A stretch of 64,000 nt of DNA, from the NCBI GenBank assembly GCA_022818135.1, contig JAFMSR010000018.1:21739184-21803183 (forward strand). Reading direction: 5' to 3'. Positions 1 through 12,100 of this stretch are shown one piece after another; position 1 is the first letter of the stretch, and every line of letters starts with the position of its first letter. The notes beneath the pieces are model-generated. The model had not been told where the DNA came from and did not search any database. It saw only the letters and a list, made by a program, of their open reading frames with translations. Both the position numbers and the translations under genes were made by a program. The DNA comes from Saxidomus purpurata. Its lineage: Eukaryota > Mollusca > Bivalvia > Venerida > Veneridae.

Positions 1-2861
1 CCTAAGGAAGTCACAGTGCGTTTTGTTTGCTGCGTGTACTCTTACACGCATTAGTCTAGAGACAACGGAAATATTCGTGACATTATCAATAGCAAGTACG
101 TTTTAATAGAGACATTTTTCCAACCACGAGGATATTCATCGTTTGAGAATCCTGTAATATATTACATCTTTAAAGTACATACATTAATTTACACCGAGAG
201 GCTTCGAATGCATTAAACAACACCATAAACGACAAATATCCCTCAGGACCTAAACACACCGAAAAAGTTCCGTTCATGTACAACAACACGAAAAGCCAAG
301 CTTACTCCAGCTGATATAGTCTGAACTTGACCCCTGGGCTACATCTTGTATGTTTTCCTCGGTTTTTACCGTTGCTTTACACTGAGTTAAAAGTACATTA
401 ACAGCTCGCTGCTTGGAATCGAACTATTATTCTTTGTTTTATCTTTGTAGGACAAAAATCAACTAGACAACTTTAGAGAATTCAAATGAACGCATTGCGT
501 ATAATTAAGGAGCTCATTGGATATCAATGCAAACATATTGCATATCTTACAACAACTTTTATGCAACTTGAACTAAACTAATGAAAAATATGAAATTCAA
601 AATTATCCAATGAAAATCAGACAAAATAGAATATTGCAATATTTGATACGTCTGCACATAATAATCCCATTTGCTTTGCTATTTCTCTATCTATCTCTCT
701 TTTAGGTTTATTGTTGAAAGATTCTCGGGCGCGATAGATATCTGTTCGTGTGTCTGTCTGTCGGTCGGTCGGTCTGTCTGTAGAGAACAATGAAAGTTAT
801 GGCTCTATTTCATCTATTCAATGATGAAGTATTGCTGTATTTGCTAAATACTTTGATTTGATTTCAACGAAATTTTATAAAGGTCCGTCCATAACAGCAA
901 ATATATTGGCTTGAATTTGTGGACGAGTCCTCGGCATGTCTCCAATCATGCCTGTACCTATCAAAAGTGTTCTTCTGTTTCCGAAAATAGGAGAGATTTA
1001 CCTGACTGCAATTTCCAGCCAGTATTTGCCAAAGATTGAATTTGATTGGTTGTCAAAGAGTAGGTCAATCACGGCGACCAATATGATCTAGGGTGTGATT
1101 AACCTAGTGCTAAATACTTTAGTCTTTGCTTCAATTTATATACACAAATGTACTACGTATTCCAATAATAGAGGAAATTTTAAAAAAAATGCAAGTTTGC
1201 TCTCGAAAATAAAAATTAAGCTAATTTCCCTCATACGTTTATGGTTCAAAATATGTTACGTACTGTACAGTAATTGTAGAAAAGGATTTATAAGTTTTCT
1301 CTAAAGAAGTTTTATTGATTTTCATATGAATGGGAGGTAATTTGAAATTACGTAATTCAAGAGTCCGCTGTGCCATGAGTTAGTGTACCCTGGTGCAATT
1401 TAACATGTTTTATGTCTAATAGGTTAATTCTACACGAAAAGGACAGCATAACATAACGTAAACAATACAATTTAGGATACAATAGTGTTTTAGATCATCT
1501 TCTTTGTGATGAATAACAAAACAAAATCCAAACATCTTTGAATTTATGGTGTTTCGGCAAAGTTCAGGATGAGTTACTCAAGTTTTTGCATAGCAGAAAT
1601 TATATTCATTTGTAGGCAAAAATCAGTATCATTTGTTTAGAGAATCAAACTGACCTATATATGAATTATATGCAGTTGCTGCTGTTTGCTACAGGCCCTA
1701 GTTTTATGTCGAGAATGAAAAACACTCAATTCCGTTTTATCTTTTAATGTCCCTTTTTTCACCGTGGAAAACCACACAGTTTAACAATTCAACAAATATG
1801 AGTAAACGGTTATCCGTAAACATAAACTTTTTAACAACAATATCGTTTCTATTATTCTAGTGGATAACCACTGTTATGTGTTCACTTGGAAATCCAAGTC
1901 TGATCTTCTTTTTCTCTCTCCTTCTGCATTTCTAAATTAAAAATTATATACATCTTGCCAGAGTTTCGTTTAACCAATCAAACAACCCTTATAAAAGTAA
2001 TTAACAATATAACCAATGAAGTTCAAGTATAAAGATAAAATATATGTAACATATTCTAAATTCCCTAAATGGTCATCAGGAAGTCTCAAAGTTTATCAGA
2101 TTGTCAGATTGACATTATCTGTAACACCGTCAAAGCCCTTTAGCACTTTCAAACATAACAAAAGATAAAATGCATAATTATGATGTGAAAGTTGTGACAC
2201 TAATGGCCTTTAACGTCTGTTACAAAAACATTAAAAAAGAATACAATTCAAACATACTAGTTTTAAGAAAACCTAAAATGATTTACAAAAGTTTAACCCT
2301 TTTTTATAACAATTATTAATGTTTAATCGTTTCCGTCTGATGACTAATTTTTACCGCATAACAGTTATGCCGTAGAATGAAATGGAGTACTTAGCTGTTT
2401 TGTCAAGTGTATATCATACTATACAGTTATTCAGTGCTTTCAAGAAGAAGAAAAATACGCATCCAGTCGTTTCAATAACCCATTTAAAGTATATATTCTC
2501 GACAGTACGCTTTTTTTCGGAAGGTTTCAGTAAAATACATTTCACTTACATTTACAATATGGCTGCTAAGTATTCCAATACTTCAAATGCTTCTCAACAA
2601 GGAACTTTCAAGTACATTTTTGTGTGCTACTTTGTTTCATTTGTTCTCTATTTTTTAGGGATATCCGCGTTGTTCTTCTGTTTCAGACAAAAATAAATCT
2701 TTTGCGGAATTCAATAGTTTGGAAATCTTTAGAGAAAGCGCTTGATATGTTAAAAGTTATATGAGTTTGCTTTTCATTTGATGATAATGATTGTATGTCT
2801 AACTAGGATGATGGCAACGTAATCCCTTACCATCGCCAAGCATTACCGATTTCAGCTCAGG
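1..2861. other. Intergenic, no gene recognised
   Basis: This AT-rich stretch shows no exon-like block with splice sites and no recognisable protein similarity. The longest open frame (2382-2696, plus, 104 codons) has a hydrophobic C-terminal end but no supporting feature. A short TCTG/TCGG-type simple repeat lies at 742-782. Confidence 0.6.
742..782. repeat. (TCTG/TCGG)n microsatellite
   Basis: A run of tetranucleotides alternating tctg and tcgg is directly visible. It is a simple sequence repeat with no coding meaning. Confidence 0.8.
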
Positions 2862-2903
2862 CAAAGGTATGGAACGCCATAGCTGCCTTCTATACACACT
2901 TCT

Positions 2904-3880
2904 TAAATGGTGATGTCCTTTTGATATATGGTGATGTCGTTTTGATAGATGGTGCTGTGGTTTTGATAGATGGTGCTGTGGTTTTGATAGATGATGCTGT
3001 GGTTTTGATAGATGGTGATGTCGTTTTGATAGATGGTGCTGTGGTTTTTGTAGATGGTGATGTCGTTTGGATATATGGTGATGTCATTTGGATATATGGT
3101 GATGTCCTTTTGATAGATGGTGATGCCGTTTTGAAGGTGGTGACGTCGTTTTGATTGATGGTGCTGTGGTTTTGATAAATGGTGATGTCGTTTTGATATA
3201 TGGTGCTGTTGTTTTGATAGATGGTGCTGTGGTTTTGATAAATGGTGATGTCGTTTTGATATATGGTGCTGTGGTTTTGATAGATTGTGATGTCGTTTTG
3301 ATAAAAGGTGATGTCGTTTGGATATATGGTGCTGTCGTTTTGATAGATGGTGCTGTGGTTTTGATAAATGGTGATGTCGTTTTGATAGATGGTGCTGTAG
3401 TTTTGATATATGGTGATGTAGTTTTGATAGATGGTGCTGTGGTTTTGATAAATGGTGATGTCGTTTTGATAGATGGTGATGTGGTTTTGATAAATGGTGA
3501 TATCGTTTTGATATATGGTGCTGTCGTTTGGATATATGGTGCTGTCATTTTATATATGGTGAAGTCGTTTTGATATATGGTGATGTCGTTTTGATATATG
3601 GTGCTGTGGTTTTTATAGATGGTGCTGTCATTTTGGTAAATGGTGCTGTCATTTTGATAGATGGTGCTGTGGTTTCGATATATGGTGCTGTCATTTTTAT
3701 ATATGGTGCTGTGGTTTTAGCAAATGGTGATGTGAGTTTGATATATGATGCTGTCATATTTGTATATGGTGCAGTGGTTTTGATATATGGTGATGCCCTT
3801 TCTATATATGGTGATGCTATTTTGATATATGGTTCTGTCATTTTATATTACGATGATGTTGAACTATTTATAGATGGCCT
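2904..3880. repeat. 21-bp tandem array, left arm
   Basis: About 45 units follow the pattern GATGTCGTTTTGATAGATGGT, with gatgtcg and gctgtgg half-unit variants and tatatgg, agatgg or aaatgg variants. Because 21 is a multiple of three and the monomer lacks stops, long frames stay open on both strands. They read as VVLIDGA/D repeats on plus and TTAPSIK-like repeats on minus. These frames are a consequence of the repeat and not evidence of protein. Confidence 0.9.
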
Positions 3881-4416
3881 AGTTGTTAACCGGATCAGGT
3901 TGATGAGGATAAAACTGTTATGACACCGTGAAAATGGACAGTTGGTATGAGACGCCTAAATGCATTTCCATAGACTTACATTATAAGGGTTTCTTCCGGT
4001 GCGACTACCCAAAATCTCACCGACTGCTGAAATGAACTTTATTTTGTAGAATCATCCTAGTCCCACATAAAAATAACAAAATTTATACATGTGATCCAAT
4101 ACTCTATGCCAGTAATTTGGGGCTAAATGACACCACCCCCATTTTTGTGGCAATTTTAGTGGTTACCGACCAAATATGTCAGTATTTTCAAATACCAAAT
4201 ATTTTGATTATAATTTATATCAAGATTTTTCTCTTCATATTTCATTTGTGATCTATCATGCCACGATTATTTCAAAGTAATTTTTCTTGTATGCATCCAC
4301 TTAGTTTCAGCCAATCAGCAATCAAACACATAGTGTAGGTCCGCATGTTCCCTAGACAAAAATAACCTGCTTCCGGTTTTCACCGATTTAGGCGTCTCAT
4401 ACCTAAAGACTGAAAC

Positions 4417-4512
4417 GATTGCTTTTGTACGCACTTAAAACAAAGCTATACTTTGTTTCAGCAATTGTTATTTTATTATTTGAAAGAGTTCTAAGTGCGT
4501 ACAAAAGCAATC
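4417..4512. repeat. Central hairpin of the foldback element
   Basis: The 21-bp sequence at 4417-4437 is repeated inverted at 4492-4512 around a loop of about 54 bases. It lies at the symmetry centre of the larger palindrome. On the left side, about 40 bases (roughly 4365-4410) interrupt the otherwise matching arms. Confidence 0.8.
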
Positions 4513-4944
4513 TGTCTAGGGAACATGCGGACCTACACTATGTGTTTGATTGCTGATTGGCTGAAACTAAGTGGATGCATACAAGAAAAATTACTTTGAA
4601 ATAATCGCTGCATGATAGATCACAAATGAAATATGAAGAGAAAAATCTTGATATAAATTATAATCAAAATATTTGGTATTTGAAAATACTGACATATTTG
4701 GTCGGTAACCACTAAAATTGCCACAAAAATGGGGGTAGTGTCATTGAGCCCCAAATTACTGGCATAAAGTATTGGATCACATGTATAAATTTTGTTATTT
4801 TTATGTGGGACTAGGATGATTCTACAAAATAAAGTTCATTTCAGCAGTCGGTGAGATTTTGGGTAGTCGCACCGGAAGAAACCCTTATAATGTAAGTCTA
4901 TGGAAATGTATTTAGGCGTCTCATACCAACTGACCATTTTCACG

Positions 4945-5990
4945 GTGTCATAACAGTTTTATCCTCACCAACCTAATCCGGTCAACAACTAAGCCATCTA
5001 TAAATAGTTCAACATCATCGTAATAAAAAATGACAGAACCATATATCAAAATAGCATCACCATATATAGAAAGGACATCACCATATATCAAAACCACTGC
5101 ACCATATATAAATATGACAGCATCATATATCAAACTCACATCACCATTTGTTAAAACCACAGCACCATATATAAAAATGACAGCACCACATATAGAAACC
5201 ACAGCACCATATATCAAAATGACATCACCATTTATCAAAATGACAGCACCATCTATTAAAACCACAGCACCATATATCAAAATGACATCACCATTTATCA
5301 AAATGACAGCACCATCTATTAAAACCACAGCACCATATATCAAAACGACATCACCATTTATCAAAACCACAGCACCATATATCAAAACGACATCACCATA
5401 TATCCAAACGACAGCACCATATATAAAATGACAGCACCATATACCTAAATGACACCACCATAAATCAAAACGACTTCACCATTTATCAAAACCACAGCAC
5501 CATCTATCAAAACGACATCACCATTTATCAAAACCACAGCACCATCTATCAAAACGACATCACCATCTATCAAAACCACAGCACCATCTATCAAAACGAC
5601 ATCACCATCTATCAAAACCGCAGCACCATTTATCAAAACCACAGCACCATCTATCAAAACGACATCACCATCTTTCAAAACCACAACACCATCTATCAAA
5701 ACGACGTCACCACCTTTAAAACGACATCACCATCTATCAAAACGACCTCACCATATATCCAAACAACATCACCATATATCCAAACGACATCACCATCTAC
5801 AAAAACTACAGCACCATCTATCAAAACCACAGCACCATCTATCAAAACGACAGCACCATCTATCAAAACGACATCACCATCTATCAAAACCACAGCATCA
5901 TCTATCAAAACCACAGCACCATATATCAAAACCACAGCACCATCTATCAACACGACATCACCATATATCAAAAGGACATCACCATTTAAG
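4945..5990. repeat. 21-bp tandem array, right arm
   Basis: This is the inverted counterpart of the left-arm array, with units such as ACATCACCATCTATCAAAAC. The order of unit variants is similar but not identical to the left arm, so the two arms have differed by unit gain and loss. Confidence 0.9.
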
Positions 5991-6030
5991 AAGTGTGTAT
6001 AGAAGGCAGCTATGGCGTTCCATACAAAGG

Positions 6031-8737
6031 AAATCTTACAAATACGAGGAAGGAAGCAGACTATGTATACATGCAACTTATACATTAACTTTATAAAACA
6101 GTACGTGCGACATTCAATCACGCACAAACACTTGCACGCTGCAATAATCTTATTTGAATGGGTAGATTATTAAATTTGACAAAAACAGCGACATCAGAGG
6201 CTAAAGAACAACAAAAGATAGTTCAGGGTCGGTTATGTTACAAAATATGAAATGGAGATCAGCATGTAGTTACCTTCAGTTTTTTTGTCATCTATTGCAA
6301 TTGTCCATTTCTCGGTTTGAAAAGCACCAATCAAGAATGTTTGGAGCGAGTCTCGGTGAGAAATTAAGCCACCAAACCATAATAAGCTAATGAGCTACCG
6401 TCTGATCGAAAGGGCGGCAAATTAAAAACAGCAGTTTCCATTCCTAAAATGCTGTAACATGACCATTTTAGCATAAATTTAACTTTAGATAAAAAGGAAC
6501 TCACAAATACTATATTTTACACATATTTCTTTAAATAAGTTATCTACTTCAAGTTATTTTTAAAGTCTGATTTTTCACATCGTTATTCCAAATAAAAGAT
6601 AGCGTATGATTTCTGTATCTCTACAATGTAAATGTGTATTTTGTTACCAGACAGAAGCAAGTTGAATTTACTAAAGGAATATTTTCATTTAAATTTTATA
6701 CGACACATTTAATTGCATGCTCGAAGAGATTTGTAGGCAACTTTGATACAGTTGATTTAGAAGATCGCAGAATAAGCATGATTACTTAATATCACTTTAA
6801 ACATAGGGATGTGACACAATGTGTTAACCCTTTGAAACTAGCACAATGTGCTACTCCCTTTAAACTAATGTGCGTGAAGTTAGCTGCCACGTGCCAGCTG
6901 CCGGTTGCTAATTCAATGCCAATTCAATTGGCAGTTGGCAACGGGCAGCCGTTGCAAATTCGTCTTCTCTTGCAAATATTAATCAAAAACGAAGTTGTTA
7001 ATGCCAATTCGACTTCTGTATTTGTGTGATTGAAACTAATTTTATCATCGTTATCTAGACCAAAGGGGTCAAAGTTGGTCAAACCTTAAAAGAAGCTAAG
7101 TAACAAAGGATCAACTGTTTTGCTAGCAAATATTGTAAGAGCTTTGAAATATACTTAAGAACAAAAGTTCTGAACGGTTTAATTAAAGTAACACAAAAAC
7201 TGAAATCGGATGTTTTATTCATGATTAGAAAAGCATAAGAATATCATCATTTTCGAATCAATTTACACATTTTCAATGTTCGTGACGTCGAAAAGAATGT
7301 CCGTGGGCGTTTAACGCACGTGCAATATGTGTTGAAGGCTCACTGACCTCCAGTAAACATAAAAGTTAACGCGCAATTTTTGCTATCTTGAGAGCTCGTC
7401 TAATTGTTTACGTCTTTCAGTAGGACTATCCTTTGGTAACAAAAATCACTTGAATTTTTTGTGAAAAAATCTTCATGTACATAAAATTTAGATAAATGTG
7501 AAATTCATGGTTTATGCCGTTACGGTTGATTGAATGTTTTTGTATCCTTGTGATGTAGCAAGTAGTCTCAAAATATAAATTTGCAAATAAAAAATTATAA
7601 GTAACGCACAATTAAAGTTTAATTAAACAGTTTTGAACCGGACAGAACTGCTGTCCTTATAAGTGTACATATGAAAAATACTTTGTGTACCTTCAAATTG
7701 ATGTATAAGGTTATACAATGGAACTTAATGACAAAAATAAAAGATTTACATTTATTTATGTTATAGTGAAATCTGCCTTGTATTTCACCGAACGTCCTGT
7801 CGTTATCGCCAAAATCGGATATCTGTTTATTTAGAATTTTTTTCGGAACTAAACTAAAATCAGACGCTGATTATCAAAAATTGTACATCTATGTAAAAGT
7901 TTATCGAGATTTAATGATAGTTATGTAAAGTCGTAAACATTATGATTATTTTTAACTCTAAATCACGAAATATTATATAAAATTGCACCATAAATAGCAT
8001 TGTTTACACCCAGTGGATCATCATGAAAAATCGATTTTAAGTGTGTGACTCTCATAATTGATAGTATTTAAGCTTCCATTTCACTGTACATTGGATATTT
8101 ACTATGTTATGATTTGTTTTGAAGAGTTAAATCAATCCATAGAGCACCGGACTATATATACCTTCAATGTAGCCAGTGGCCTTCGTGATTAGATTACTAC
8201 ACATCTGAACTCCAAATCGTGATATGTATGATCCTGCTAATCACTCAAAGTAAAATCTGTTTTCTAGACAGATGAAAGGATTCTCGGATTTATTATATAA
8301 CATATTTTGATGGGGGCTACAGAAGTCAGTGTAGGGTGACGTTACATCATGAAGACATCTTCAATGATTCCTTCTGTCATGGCAATTACAGATGTGGCCA
8401 GAATTCTGGCCACAACAACTGATCCCATTTGTCTAGGTAGACTTTCTATGAATATGCCATTAAAGAACTGAAGGGAAAATTACTGGAGCCAGTCTAGAAA
8501 CCACAATTGTAGTCTATTTTCACCTGTATATCACATTTCTTTATACATCTTTAAACTTTTAAAATATCGGCACTAAATTTCTTACAATATTCTGACAGTT
8601 TCCTTTAATAATATACAACAAGGCTAACACATCTTGTCTATCTCAATCGTGTGTGTATCGGAATCTTTCACACGGATAGTATATCATGGACTTGACCCAG
8701 TTACTAGCTGATAAGCCCTCATTCATAGAAGTAGGCA
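6031..8737. other. Intergenic, upstream of the aquaporin gene
   Basis: No exon or recognisable gene is seen. A short inverted structure lies at about 6885-6955, around the palindrome TGCCAATTCAATTGGCA (6917-6933) and flanked by GGTTGC and GCAACGG. It looks like a small decayed inverted-repeat element. Confidence 0.5.
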
Positions 8738-8745
8738 TATAAATA
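8738..8745 (+). promoter_or_regulatory. Candidate TATA box of the aquaporin gene
   Basis: TATAAATA lies about 310 bases upstream of the aquaporin start codon. The spacing fits a TATA promoter with a 5' untranslated region of about 280 bases. The assignment rests on the motif and position only; AT-rich DNA produces such motifs by chance. Confidence 0.3.
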
Positions 8746-9055
8746 GCAACCTAGAATACAACGTGGTATTTTGTTTATAAACACATTAACACTGGTTATT
8801 TAGGTAAAGATTGATGAGCGAAACTTTGGTTGAAACTGTTGCACGATAAAAAAAGGTGTTTTGTTGTTCAAATAATCGTAGTTTGGAATGCAAAATTGAT
8901 AAACTTTTAATATAGATTTGATAACTGACGTTGATGTGCGATGTGATTCAGATTATTTGCTAAACACTTAGTTATCAAGGCTGGCTGATATCTGCAGAAG
9001 TGTTATTAGCTGAGATTATAAATTCATGTTCTATCTCAGGGCACTGAAATTTTAA

Positions 9056-9130
9056 ATGGGAAAGTTACAAATAAAAAGTGCGCTTGCCCGAGAATGTTTA
9101 GCCGAATTTCTTGGGACTTTTATACTATTG
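9056..9130 (+). CDS. Aquaglyceroporin exon 1
   Basis: Residues 1-25. It starts at the ATG of [10 protein letters not shown], whose frame runs directly into the conserved [12 protein letters not shown] helix. The donor GTAAGT follows in phase 0. Confidence 0.9.
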
Positions 9131-12100
9131 GTAAGTGCTAAGTATTTACTTCTGGAAATACGTAGAATATCATTTTTAAATCGACTTACATATGAGGCTT
9201 ACTGCATTAAACCGGTTTGCAAAATGAATGTTTAATAATAATAGTGGTAAACTGACAAAATCTTAATAAAATACATGCATAGGTGTCTACATAGCTGTAT
9301 TTTAATATAAAAAACTAAGGTATGTTTGGCTGTTGTTATAATGAAAAAAACAACAACAAATCTGTACTTTAACTTATAATTTTGCTGTAAAGAATAAACG
9401 AACCTATTTTTTCGTCTGCTTATGTTTGTTGATGATATTAATAATGCTGTCATTTTTATCCAGTTGTTACCCATGCATTAAAAATTTGGTACGTGTGTCA
9501 TATGATTAATTGACTAGGATTTGACCGAAGTAGCTCCCCAACGTTTAAAAGTGAGTGAGATAAATCACGGTTTCTTAGAATATTAATAACGATGTTCTAA
9601 AAGTGTTAATATATGTCTGAACGAAAAAACAGTTCATGATTAATTGTAATACTGTTGACATTTTTGTTGTTAATATGTTATCGTAAAATTGTGACAGTTC
9701 AGATAACGTTCAAAACCATATCAGAAACTGTTGCATATACTGGATGTAGGAAGTTATGATAGATCTTTGCTTAAAATACGAAAAACGTTCATCCGTAGCT
9801 CAATATTCTAAAATAAAAGTATAGCATCAGAAGGGACTGCAAACTTTCATTGATTGTGGATTTGGCGTTCCATAACTTGCTGTAATGTAACAGTCAATAT
9901 GTCAAGTTTCGACCTACTAAATATTGAATCACATTTAGCGTTATACAAAACACATTCTTTAACAAGTCAGTAGTTTATCAAACTGATAACATCAACCTTC
10001 ATGTCAAGTAAAGCTTTTTCGACCCGATAAAAGGGTGCTGTACACATCCTTGTCCATTCGGCGCGCCTACTACTTTATCCAATAGACCATCGCCGTTGTC
10101 GAGTGTTGAAATCACTGCTACCTCTCATTTACTGATTGTCATTGGTTCGAACCCGCTACCGACCACCGTCGTTACTTTATGCGAGAAAGCTGGCAGTTTC
10201 TTACTGAGGATAGCGTTCTGGCGCTGATACTTCTCATGAAACAGTGGCTAGGTAAACTGTCCGTCAGAAAATGTCTGCAATTCTGTTTGAAATAGGCGAG
10301 TTACTAAAGAATAGAAATACAAGCATATCTTCACAATTTCTTTTGAAAGTTTTATACACGTTCAAGTACTAAATAAAAGCCGTGGCATAGAAATGTATGT
10401 TCAATGATAATTTATTTGCCGCCAAGTTTACAATCTTATTACTACTAGATCTACTAGTTTACGTTTACTTTTGATAAAACTTTACCCAAGTACCACTTGT
10501 ATTATGACCTAATGATAATAATATTTGAATTATTGTCGTTTTAACTTAACAAAATATGTCGTTTTTCATATAATAAATTTTGGAATATATAAAAAATATT
10601 TGTATCTAGAGCCATTTAAAATTGACGGTTTGTAAAGTTTTTAAGCATTTGCTAACCATGCTAAGTGTTGTTTCAAAATAGTGAATTATATATAAAAAAA
10701 ATTAACACTGGTGGCAAAACGAAAATCTGCACTAGTACCGTTTCTCAACCCCGAGAACACTTTTAATTAAAACAGTTTTTAATTTGTTTTCTTCAAAATA
10801 ATATTCATGTTTGTTTTCTGAAAATTATAGAAACCACTACATGTTCTTAATTTGGCGTGAATGAATTCATGTTAATCTTTCGGATCTTGTCAAATAAATG
10901 TCTTTATGTCTTATGGGCAATGACAAACTACATCCTATTACTCGCTTACATATCAAACACAATCCTAGTGTAGTTTTGTTACCACTCATTGTCCGTCCAT
11001 CCGTCTGTTCGTCCACCATTTCCTTCAAACGACATCTCCTCTGAAACTACTTGACAATATTTCTTCAAATCTTGTATGAAGCTCGACCAAAGTTGCTCAA
11101 AGAATTCCATTTCATGCAAAACTCTGGTTGCTACGGCAACAGAAAGGGTGCAATCCTACGATATTCAAATTATGCCACTGGGATCAAAATAAGTCCAGCC
11201 CTTTTGGCCTAGTACCTTTTTTTGTTTTTGAAGATATAGTGATAAAATTTTAACAATTTGTTAAAATTTGCAAACAAATATCAACGCTTATATAAGATGG
11301 CATCGACTTGTTGATATACTTTCTTGTTTGAGCTACCGTCATGAAATTTGGACCAAGTGTGCAGTTAACGATTCTCAACGCAGCCTTTTCATTGATGACT
11401 TTGACTTTAAGCTGTTTTCTCTCAATTCAAACAACACGTAGCCTTCAAACATACTTGAAAACTTATCAATCGCTGTATATGTACTTTACTTTTACTCTGT
11501 TTTCTGCGACCCCGTTATTGATCTTGTATAATGGCCAATGGTTACCAGGTGAGTGTCACAGGGGCCTCATTGTCCTTCTTTTGTAATGTATAGCCGAGTT
11601 CCACCATAGTTATAGTATTTAGCTATATTTACCTTACATTTATCTTTATTTTAGTTTATACTAATTTATGTTAGCTCGATTGTGAAGAAAGTTTTACGCT
11701 TATCGAGTCTGCTTCCTAAAAACCAGTACTGGTGTCATATTTTGGAGGTACGGTCGTGACCCCAGTAGGGCTCGAACCCGCAACCTCCGGGCCACTAAAT
11801 TGTCTTCTTTATTGTCATTTTCCGATATTTATATTTTATTTATTTATATTCTCTATAACATTACATTATATTACTTTATATCATATCATATATATATATC
11901 TATTGTCAAACCCTTTACAGGGACGTAGACATGTCTATCATGTCATATATGTATTTCTGCATTTAAGATCTTCGGCGATGGATCCGTCGCACAAAGGGTC
12001 CTGAGCAAGGGTGAACTAGGATCTTCTCTCTCTATACACTGGTCCTGGGGTATAGCAGTGATGTTGGGTATCTACGTGGCTGGAGGTGTGTCCGGGGCAC

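Larger units (their letters stand above)
2868..6024. mobile_element. Foldback element with 21-bp-repeat arms and 6-bp TSD
   Basis: The interval is one large imperfect palindrome. The left end (TATGGAACGCCATAGCTGCC at 2868) recurs inverted at the right end (6005-6024). The arms contain an outer 35-40 bp unique end, a 21-bp tandem array of about 1 kb, and an inner unique block of about 0.5 kb (3920-4380 against 4512-4960) that is nearly identical in inverted orientation. CAAAGG occurs directly outside both ends (2862-2867 and 6025-6030), as expected of a target-site duplication. I see no transposase, so the element is probably non-autonomous. Foldback elements of Drosophila and TU elements of sea urchin also have inverted arms built from short tandem repeats; the resemblance is architectural, and homology is not claimed. 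Near-identical arms suggest recent insertion or arm conversion. Confidence 0.85.
9131..11967 (+). other. Aquaglyceroporin intron 1
   Basis: A 2.8 kb intron from donor GTAAGT to acceptor TTTAAG. It holds a SINE (about 10105-10290), a minus-oriented monomer-element fragment (about 10985-11290) and a second SINE-like unit (about 11600-11800). Open frames inside it have no support as exons. Confidence 0.8.

Noticed and set aside
2382..2696. 104-codon frame with a hydrophobic C-terminus
   Set aside because: No recognised domain or exon structure; length is within what AT-poor patches give by chance.
2890..6127. Long open frames on both strands across the 21-bp arrays (up to 154 codons)
   Set aside because: They follow from a stop-free monomer of length 3n and mirror each other in the two arms; there is no start context, splice site or similarity to a protein.
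11341..11586. 81-codon plus-strand frame as an extra aquaporin exon
   Set aside because: Exons 1 and 2 join in phase without it and the peptide does not resemble an aquaporin.
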